NCBI RefSeq assembly: GCF_024171785.1
Contig: NZ_JAMTCK010000008.1
Span: 62,001-126,000 of the forward strand
Source: Goodfellowiella coeruleoviolacea
Lineage (GTDB): Bacteria > Actinomycetota > Actinomycetes > Mycobacteriales > Pseudonocardiaceae
Direction of reading: 5' to 3'
Length of the DNA: 64,000 nucleotides
The notes beneath the pieces are model-generated. The model saw nothing but the letters and a program-made list of their open reading frames with translations. It made no database searches and was not told the origin of the DNA. Shown one piece after another: positions 37,075-43,393 of this stretch. Both the position numbers and the translations under genes were made by a program. Position 1 is the stretch's first letter, and each line of letters begins with the position of its first letter.

Positions 37075-39284
37075 CTGACCCCCGCTCCCTGACCGAAGTC
37101 GGTGCGCTGACCGGCGGTGCTGGCGGCCCCGGCGAGCGCGTGGGGGATTCCCAGCGCGCGTTCCACCTTGGCCTGCACCTGGGCGGCGACCCGCTCGTAG
37201 GCGGTGGTCGCGTCCACGACTCGTCCACTGCGGACGAGTTCGGCCGCCACGGCGTACAGGCGGCTGAGGAACCGGGTCTGGTTGTCGCAGGACTCGACGA
37301 GGATGTCGAGCAGCTCGTCCGTCGCGTGTGGACTGTCGGCGGCGCGCAGCCAGTTGCCCAGGTGCTGGGCCGGGTTGAAGCCGTCGGGTTCACCCGCCCA
37401 CGCGTGCCGCCAGGCCGTGACCAGCAGCGGCCGGGTGTGCCGCTGCCACTGCTGCGGCCGCTGCTCGCGTTCGGCGAGCGCCTGTTCCGGGCCCATCAGC
37501 CGGAGGAAGATCTCCACGTCGCGCGGCTGGACCTCAACCGTCTCGTCGGTGAGCGCGGCGGCGAGCCGGGTGAGTTCCCGGTGGCGGAGCCGGTCGTCCT
37601 CGGCCAGGTCGACCAGGGCCTGGGCGGCCAACTCCGCGATCCGCGCGTCCCGGTTGCCGGCGAGGTGGTGCAGCCGGGCCAGCGCCTGCTCCGGGTAGGC
37701 CGCGCTGAGCACGCCGGCGCAGACCGCGATCACCGGCTCGGCCAGTTCCGGGGAGAGGGTGGGCCGGCGCGACCAGGTGTAGACCAGTTCGCGGAAGCGC
37801 CGGCCGGCCGTGGGGTGGGTGACGCCCTTCTCCAGGGCCCGGACCGCCATGTCGGGCAGCCGGTTGTCCCTGGCCTTCGCCCAGTACTCCGCGACTCGCG
37901 CCAGGTCGTACACGCAGTCGTGGCGCAGGCACACCGCCGCGTACCGCTCGGCGATCCGCAGCCGGTCCTCCCTGGTCAGCCGGACGCGGGGCAGCCGGGG
38001 GACCTGTTCGACCCACCGCCGGGTGAGCACGCGCAGGCCGGGGTAGTCGCGCCAGAAGTGCTGGAGCACCGCGTCGCCGTACTCCAGCCTGGTGAACGAG
38101 ACCCGGCCGGCCTCGGTCACCGTGGCGCCGACCTCGGCCAGCCGGTCGGCCAGGCCCCGCTGCGCGAGCGGGTGGCCCGGTTCGTCCGCGTCGGACGTGA
38201 TGACCTGGCGCAGTGCCTCGTCGGCCACGTGCACGGCATCGGCGGACGCGCCCTCCAGCATGGCCGCGGCCACGATCAGGCTGCGCCAGCGTGCGTCCTG
38301 GTGCCTGCCGAACAGCTCGGCCAGTTCCGCGCCCCGGTTGGCGTGCACCTCCAGGGCGGTTCGCAGGCAGGCGGCGAGATCACGGTCACCCGTGTGCCGC
38401 GCCGTGGCCCAGGCCTCACCCACCAGTTGGGCCAGGCGCTCCACGTCGCCGACCCGCTCGGACCGGCACACCCGCCGCACCTCGGGGGCGTCGAGTTCGG
38501 CGTCGTTGACCGGAACGCCGGCCGCCCGCAGGTGCGCGAGCAGCACCTGGGTGCCGTCCGGCCGGCCGATGCGCACCCGGAGCCGGTGGAGGTCGTGGTC
38601 GAGCCACTGTTCGCCGCGCTCGGGCAGCACCACGACCAGCTTGCTCCTGGTCGCGGTGACCTGCGCGTGGAATGTCTCCAACTCCCGCTGTACCAGGCGG
38701 AACGTGTGCTCGTCCTGTGTGGACAGATCGAGCAGCAGTCGTTCGCCCGGCTGGATCTCGTGCGGGTCGAGCAGCAGCGTGCCGTCCGGGTCCTGCTCGG
38801 CGGTCAGCTCGCGCAGGCGCGTGCCGGTGAGGCCGGTGTCGACCAGCAGCATGGTGGCGCTGGTCCGGCGGCCGGCTCCGGCCGGGCCGGCGAGCAGCAC
38901 CAGGCCGCGCGTGGTGAGCGCGGTGGACGCGGCGTCGTAGTTCTCGGGTCGGACGAACCGCGGGCGGAGCCAGTCGATGCGTTCCGCGGACACCAGCCGC
39001 AGGCTGGCGGTGCGCCGGGCCTCCTTGGCGTACTGCAGGAAGACCTGGTACTTGTCCCGGCCCACCTTGTCGCCACTGAACTCGTCGACGGCCCACGACT
39101 CGTCGATCTCGGTGTTGATCTGCTGTCCGCTGCCGGTCTGGACGTTACCCTGGCTGCCGGTGTTGACCGGGCCGTGGACCTCGCCGATCTCGCCGATGCC
39201 GTGGCTGGTGGGGGAGTCGGCGCTGTCGTCGTCGGGCTGGTCGGACCGGAGGACGGCCTGGGCACCCGCGAGCGGCTCGGTCAC
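37071..39284 (-). CDS. NLR-like P-loop protein with N-terminal shared signalling motif
   Basis: A 737-residue protein. Residues 29-57 hold the Gly/Gln/Asn-rich motif shared with the cyclase (GPVNTGSQGNVQTGSGQQ within it), followed by FSGDKVGRDKY. From about residue 127 comes a P-loop domain: GLVLLAGPAGAGRRT (133-141), where the usual GK[ST] reads GRR, and a Walker-B-like RLLLDL (Asp186). The rest is helical with HEAT-like repeats (about 530-620), giving a sensor-like shape. Overall layout resembles STAND/NLR conflict NTPases, but no family is assigned. GTGA overlaps on both sides place it in one operon. Confidence 0.85.
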   Translation of the reverse strand: MTEPLAGAQAVLRSDQPDDDSADSPTSHGIGEIGEVHGPVNTGSQGNVQTGSGQQINTEIDESWAVDEFSGDKVGRDKYQVFLQYAKEARRTASLRLVSAERIDWLRPRFVRPENYDAASTALTTRGLVLLAGPAGAGRRTSATMLLVDTGLTGTRLRELTAEQDPDGTLLLDPHEIQPGERLLLDLSTQDEHTFRLVQRELETFHAQVTATRSKLVVVLPERGEQWLDHDLHRLRVRIGRPDGTQVLLAHLRAAGVPVNDAELDAPEVRRVCRSERVGDVERLAQLVGEAWATARHTGDRDLAACLRTALEVHANRGAELAELFGRHQDARWRSLIVAAAMLEGASADAVHVADEALRQVITSDADEPGHPLAQRGLADRLAEVGATVTEAGRVSFTRLEYGDAVLQHFWRDYPGLRVLTRRWVEQVPRLPRVRLTREDRLRIAERYAAVCLRHDCVYDLARVAEYWAKARDNRLPDMAVRALEKGVTHPTAGRRFRELVYTWSRRPTLSPELAEPVIAVCAGVLSAAYPEQALARLHHLAGNRDARIAELAAQALVDLAEDDRLRHRELTRLAAALTDETVEVQPRDVEIFLRLMGPEQALAEREQRPQQWQRHTRPLLVTAWRHAWAGEPDGFNPAQHLGNWLRAADSPHATDELLDILVESCDNQTRFLSRLYAVAAELVRSGRVVDATTAYERVAAQVQAKVERALGIPHALAGAASTAGQRTDFGQGAGVR

Positions 39285-40273
39285 TTGTTCCGCCCCCGCT
39301 TCGCGCTCGCCCGACCCGGCCGGCCGATGCCGCCGCGCACGTCGGAGCCGGTCACGTTGTTTCCGGAGAAGTCGCCGTTGAACTGCTGCCCGCTGCCGGT
39401 CTGGACGTTGCCCTGGGTGCCGGTGTTGACCGGGCCGAGCACCTGGCCGATGTCACCGATGCCGCCCGTGCGGTGGTGGGTGACGTCCCGGGCCTGGCTG
39501 GCCAGTCCGGTGACGCCGCTGATCCCCGCGTGGGCCGGGGCCGGGGCGGTGTCGGTCGCCTCGGCGTGCGCGGGGGTCGCGGCTGCCGGTGCGGCGCTGT
39601 CCAGGGTGAAGCCCTCGGTGAGCAGGCCGCCGGACGGGCGGGGGACGTGCAGGTACGCGGTGCCCTGGTAGGTCTTCACCTGGACCGGGGCGGGCACGAA
39701 CTGGCTCTCCGCCAAACCGGTGTAGCCGGCCGCGACGACGTCCTCGTAGGCGCGGGCGGAGAGGATCGCGGCGACCAGCGTGACGTCCGGGTTCGACCGG
39801 TCCAGCAGGTCGCGGACGGGCTGGGCGTCGAGCAGGCGGTGCGTCTCGATCCGGGCGTGCCCCTTGCCGTCGCCCACCCGGTTCTGCCCGGAGTCGGTCA
39901 GCGGGCCCACGCTGATGCTCACCCGCATGCGCAGCCGCTCGTCGTGCCCGGCGCGGGGCGCCAGCCGGTGGTGGTACTCCAGTTCGCTCTGCAACCCGGC
40001 CAGGAACGGGTCGACCAGCAGTGGGAGGTACTCGGCCGGCAGGCCGACGGCGTACCCGTCACCGGTGCTGTCCGGAAAGGTGATCTGCTGCCAGACAAAG
40101 CCGCAACCCACCCGCTGGAACGCGTTTTCCAGGATCAGCGGCACGGACTCGCTGAGGCGTTCGTGGTGCACGCCCTTGTTTCCGCTGAAGTCCTTGATGT
40201 CCACCACGAGCACCGCCCGGTAGGGCGGCAGCGTGGTGAACGCCGGGGTCGAAGGGGATGGCAGGTCGCCCAC
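39281..40273 (-). CDS. Class III nucleotidyl-cyclase-like protein with C-terminal shared motif
   Basis: A 330-residue protein. Residues 18 to about 215 look like a class III cyclase/GGDEF-fold catalytic domain: VLVVDIKDFS (Asp25, metal 1), DSTGDGY (Asp72, metal 2) and RMRVSISVGPL. At the usual KxxGD position the Lys is replaced (D-S-T-G-D), so adenine specificity is doubtful. After an Ala/Pro-rich linker, residues 271-299 carry the motif shared with the NTPase, then FSGNNVTGSDV. The GTG at 40273 follows GAGGAGGAA. Hypothesis: it makes a cyclic nucleotide signal when recruited by the NTPase. Confidence 0.85.
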   Translation of the reverse strand: MGDLPSPSTPAFTTLPPYRAVLVVDIKDFSGNKGVHHERLSESVPLILENAFQRVGCGFVWQQITFPDSTGDGYAVGLPAEYLPLLVDPFLAGLQSELEYHHRLAPRAGHDERLRMRVSISVGPLTDSGQNRVGDGKGHARIETHRLLDAQPVRDLLDRSNPDVTLVAAILSARAYEDVVAAGYTGLAESQFVPAPVQVKTYQGTAYLHVPRPSGGLLTEGFTLDSAAPAAATPAHAEATDTAPAPAHAGISGVTGLASQARDVTHHRTGGIGDIGQVLGPVNTGTQGNVQTGSGQQFNGDFSGNNVTGSDVRGGIGRPGRASAKRGRNK

Positions 40274-40360
40274 GACTGGGTTCCTCCTCGCAAGTACGCG
40301 CCGGAAGTCGGCTCGTCGGGATGTGTGGACGCCAGCGTGGCCGCGATCGCGCGGGGAGAC

Positions 40361-40376
40361 TGTCCGCGATCGGACA
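40361..40376. promoter_or_regulatory. Crp/Fnr-type operator candidate before the cyclase operon
   Basis: TGTCC-N6-GGACA, the 5-6-5 geometry of Crp/Fnr-family sites (TGTGA-N6-TCACA in E. coli). It lies 88 bp upstream of the cyclase start and 41 bp downstream of the crp-like gene stop, so the Crp protein encoded next door could control the operon. Confidence 0.5.
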
Positions 40377-40416
40377 GGGCGGAAGTGGTCTGGGTCACTC
40401 CCGGCGGTGGGTGGTG

Positions 40417-41124
40417 TCAGGGCACGAGCCCGGCGTGCCGGCGCAGCGCGCTGGGGTCGGCCACCACCAGCCGGGGCCCGGGCGCCAGCACCCCCTCGGC
40501 GCGCAGCAGTGAGATGGCCTCGCTGACGGTGCTGCGGGCCAGGCCCAGCGACAGGGCCAGCGTCTCCTGGGTGAACGGGATGCGCCAGGGGTTGGCCAGT
40601 TCCGGCCCGGCCAGCGCGACCAGTTCGGCCATCAGCCTTGCCATCCGGTGCAGCGGCTTGAACTGCACCAGTTGGACCCGGTAGGGCACGGTCTCGAAGA
40701 GCTTGTACTTGACGTAGTCGGTGAAGGCCGACTGGAGTTCGTTGACCACCAGGAATCTCCGGAACGCGTGCCCGAACAGGAAAACCGCGGTGCACCGGTC
40801 GATCGCCTGCACGGTCGCACTGCGGAACTCCGACTCCCTGGACGCCATCTCGCCGATCAGCTCACCGGGGCCGCGCAGTGCCAGCAGCAGTTGCGAGCCG
40901 TCGTCCTGCCGGCCGATCACCATGGTCCGGCCGCTGGTGAGCGCGAGCACGAACCCGCCGGCGGCGCCCTGGCGGACCAGCTCCTCGCCGGGGCGGTAAA
41001 CCCGGGGCACTCCGCTGTCCAACAGCGCCTGCCACGCCGACTCCGGCACCAGCCGGCGAAAACCGCGACGAGCTGACTGCGCTCCCTGGCCGGACACACC
41101 CTCCTCATTACCGGATCCGGCCAC
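40417..41124 (-). CDS. Crp/Fnr-family regulator with cyclic-nucleotide-binding cassette
   Basis: A 235-residue regulator. The N-terminal cyclic-nucleotide-binding beta-roll keeps the phosphate-binding cassette: PGELIGEMASRESEFRSATV aligns with the Gly-Glu and Arg-Ser of CRP. A long dimer helix follows. The C-terminal winged helix reads FTQETLALSLGLARSTVSEAISLLRAEG. The GTG at 41124 has no clear ribosome-binding site and is uncertain; GTG about 30 bp downstream is an alternative. The gene lies 143 bp upstream of, and same strand as, the cyclase operon, suggesting it reads that cyclase's product (inference). Confidence 0.88.
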   Translation of the reverse strand: MAGSGNEEGVSGQGAQSARRGFRRLVPESAWQALLDSGVPRVYRPGEELVRQGAAGGFVLALTSGRTMVIGRQDDGSQLLLALRGPGELIGEMASRESEFRSATVQAIDRCTAVFLFGHAFRRFLVVNELQSAFTDYVKYKLFETVPYRVQLVQFKPLHRMARLMAELVALAGPELANPWRIPFTQETLALSLGLARSTVSEAISLLRAEGVLAPGPRLVVADPSALRRHAGLVP

Positions 41125-41454
41125 CGCGGACGAGCCACCACCGCGCTGGTTCGCACGATGGGAGCAGTGGACACCGAATCAGCGGCCGCGGCGCACAGGG
41201 CAGCTGCGGCACCATCACCCAACGTCGCCTGGTGCACAGCAACAGGTCGCGGGCTGCCCGGGGTACCGGGCGGCAGTCGCGGGTCCACCTGCCACACCAA
41301 CCGCATCCCGGATCTTCGACGCGGTGCGCACCCGCTCCAGCCGGTGGTTCATGGTGTCCACCAAGTCCGTGGCGGCCCGGATGTGCTTGGCCCTGCCTAT
41401 TCTTACCGTGCGTAGCAAATCATCCACGAATGGCGTACCAGGGAGAGGAATCCC
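41125..41454. other. Intergenic region with a coding-like remnant
   Basis: On the minus strand an open frame from GTG 41427 to 41215 shows about 30 consecutive codons ending in G or C (roughly 41310-41400), then loses that bias. The translated piece includes RAATDLVDTMNHRLERVR. It looks like the remnant of a gene rather than an active one. AT-rich DNA near 41395-41430 probably holds the spo0M promoter. Confidence 0.4.
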
Positions 41455-42429
41455 ATGGTTTTCTCACGGCTGCTGCGGGCGTTCGGAGTCGGCGGCCCGT
41501 CAGTCGAGACAGTGCTGGCCGACGCGCACTGCCGGCCGGGTGGCGTGCTCACCGGTGAGGTGCGGCTGGCGGGCGGCGACGCCGACGCCGACATCACGCA
41601 CATCGCGCTGAGCCTGGTCACCCGGGTGGAGCGGGACGAGCACGGCGGCGAGGGCAGCTCGGGGGTGGAGTTCTTCCGCGCGGTGGTGGCCGGGGCGTTC
41701 CGGCTGGCCGCCGGCGAGCACCGCAGCATCCCCTTCCAGTTGGCCGTGCCCTGGGAAACCCCGCTGACCTCGGTGTTCGGCCACCACCTGCACGGCATGA
41801 ACCTGGGCCTGCGCACCGAGGTGTCCGTGGCCGGCGCGGTCGACCCTGGCGACCTCGACGCGGTCTCGGTCGAGCCGCTGCCCGCGCAGGAGCGCGTGCT
41901 GGAGGCGTTCGGCCAGCTCGGTTTCCGGTTCAAGGGCGCCGACCTGGAGCCCGGCCACCTGCACGGCGTGCACCAGGAGCTGCCGTTCTTCCAGGAGATC
42001 GAGTTCTTCGCGCCGGGTGAGTACTCCGGCCGGATCAACGAGGTGGAGCTGACCTTCGTGGCCAGCCCGCACGAACTGGTGGTGGTCCTGGAGGCGGACA
42101 AGCGCGGCGGCCTGTTCCAGTCCGGCGGCGACGCCATCGGCCGGTTCCACCTCGGCATGGACGAGGCCGGGCACACCGACTGGACCAGGCACGTGCGCGA
42201 GTGGCTGGACCGCGTGGTCGGCCTCCGGTTCAGCGGTCACCACGAGCACGGCTACCACGAGCACGGCCACCACGGCTACGACGACCACCACGGCGGCGGC
42301 CCTGGCATCGGTGGCGTGGTGGCCGGCGCGGCGCTCGGCCTCGCCGGCGGCTTCGTCGCCGCCGAGGTGATCGACGAGATCGGTGACGCGTTCGAGGGCG
42401 ACGACGAGGACTACGAGTACGACGAGTGA
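41455..42429 (+). CDS. Spo0M-like sporulation-control protein
   Basis: A 324-residue arrestin-fold protein of the Spo0M family. It starts MVFSRLLRAFGVGGPSVETVL, followed by the family pattern CRPGGVLTGEVRLAGGDAD. The N-terminal two thirds are beta-rich. Near the end there is a His-rich run (HHEHGYHEHGHHGYDDHH), a Gly/Ala hydrophobic hairpin (GGVVAGAALGLAGGFVAAEV) and an acidic tail. In Bacillus Spo0M modulates sporulation and cell shape; in actinomycetes its role is less clear. The ATG has GGGAGAGG upstream. The His run might bind metal. Confidence 0.9.
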   Translation: MVFSRLLRAFGVGGPSVETVLADAHCRPGGVLTGEVRLAGGDADADITHIALSLVTRVERDEHGGEGSSGVEFFRAVVAGAFRLAAGEHRSIPFQLAVPWETPLTSVFGHHLHGMNLGLRTEVSVAGAVDPGDLDAVSVEPLPAQERVLEAFGQLGFRFKGADLEPGHLHGVHQELPFFQEIEFFAPGEYSGRINEVELTFVASPHELVVVLEADKRGGLFQSGGDAIGRFHLGMDEAGHTDWTRHVREWLDRVVGLRFSGHHEHGYHEHGHHGYDDHHGGGPGIGGVVAGAALGLAGGFVAAEVIDEIGDAFEGDDEDYEYDE

Positions 42430-42449
42430 GTCGCTGACCGCCTGACGCC

Positions 42450-42486
42450 GAGGGGTGAGCACGGGGACGACCGGTGCTCGCCCCTC
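42450..42486 (+). terminator. Terminator hairpin after spo0M
   Basis: 13-bp stem (GAGGGGTGAGCAC/GTGCTCGCCCCTC, one G-T type mismatch) with an 11-nt loop, 20 bp after the stop codon. Confidence 0.72.
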
Positions 42487-42622
42487 CTGCTGAACCGGCC
42501 TGACCACGCGGTTCCGCGCTGCTGGCGGGGCGAGGGCAGCCGCTCGCGGGCGCCGGCTGGCCATGCCCGTGGGCTGAGGTGTTCAACCTGCTGTAGCAGC
42601 TCAGTCACACTTTGGGGTTCAC

Positions 42623-42646
42623 ATCGTCACTCGATCGAGTGACGAT
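42623..42646. promoter_or_regulatory. Perfect 24-bp palindrome before the nuclease gene
   Basis: Both halves are exact: the left half is ATCGTCACTCGA and the right half its reverse complement. The centre is 46 bp upstream of the GTG of the secreted nuclease. With no loop it is more likely a protein operator than a terminator. Confidence 0.65.
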
Positions 42647-42679
42647 CACGGGGATGTTCCCTGCACTCGGGAGGACCCC

Positions 42680-43333
42680 GTGTTCCACACCCCTGCCCGT
42701 TCCCGCCGCCGCTGGGCAAGCCTGCTGGGCGGTGGCCTGGCCGCGGTCGCGCTGTCGCTGAGCCTGACCACGACAGCGCAGGCCACACCGCCGAACATCC
42801 CCAGCACCGCGACAGCCCAGTCCGAGCTGAACGCCCTGACCGTGGCCAGCGAGGGCTCGATGACCGGCTACTCGCGCGACCTGTTCCCGCACTGGATCAC
42901 CATCTCGGGCAGCTGCAACACCCGGGAGACCGTGCTCAAGCGGGACGGCTCCGGCGTGACCACCGACTCGTCCTGCTACCCGACCTCGGGTTCCTGGTAC
43001 AGCCCCTACGACGGGGAAACCTGGACCTCACCGTCCGATGTGGACATCGACCACATCGTGCCGCTGGCCGAGGCGTGGCGCTCCGGCGCGAGTTCCTGGA
43101 CCACCAGCAAGCGCCAGTCCTTCGCCAACGACCTGACCCGCCCGCAGCTGATCGCGGTGACCGACAACGTCAACCAGTCCAAGGGCGACCAGGACCCGTC
43201 CACCTGGAAGCCGTCCCGCACCGCCTACCACTGCACCTACGCCAAGATGTGGATCCACACCAAGTACTACTGGGACCTGACCCTGCAGTCCGCCGAGAAG
43301 TCCGCCCTGCAGACCATGCTCAACACCTGCTGA
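42680..43333 (+). CDS. Secreted HNH/DUF1524-type nuclease
   Basis: A 217-residue exported protein. The signal peptide (RSRRRWASLLGGGLAAVALSL, cleaved near AQATPP) precedes a compact domain. The core has DIDHIVPLAEAW, where the His pair and Asp match the beta-beta-alpha-metal nuclease motif, followed by NDLTRPQLIAVTDNVNQSKGDQ. Four or more Cys suggest disulfides. The family degrades extracellular DNA. GGGAGG precedes the GTG. A perfect palindrome lies upstream, so expression is probably regulated. Confidence 0.92.
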   Translation: MFHTPARSRRRWASLLGGGLAAVALSLSLTTTAQATPPNIPSTATAQSELNALTVASEGSMTGYSRDLFPHWITISGSCNTRETVLKRDGSGVTTDSSCYPTSGSWYSPYDGETWTSPSDVDIDHIVPLAEAWRSGASSWTTSKRQSFANDLTRPQLIAVTDNVNQSKGDQDPSTWKPSRTAYHCTYAKMWIHTKYYWDLTLQSAEKSALQTMLNTC

Positions 43334-43356
43334 CCACCTGAGGCGGCAGCTGCCCC

Positions 43357-43392
43357 GGGCCCGGCTGGACCACACCCTGCCCAGCCGGGCCC
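43357..43392. terminator. Bidirectional terminator between convergent genes
   Basis: Perfect 12-bp stem GGGCCCGGCTGG/CCAGCCGGGCCC with a 12-nt loop, filling the 60-bp gap between the nuclease and helicase stop codons. Confidence 0.78.
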
Positions 43393-43393
43393 G

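Noticed and set aside
41290-41427. Similarity of the short frame to the SecA N-terminus
   Set aside because: Only a loose LLR...VDTMN pattern by eye; too weak to name.
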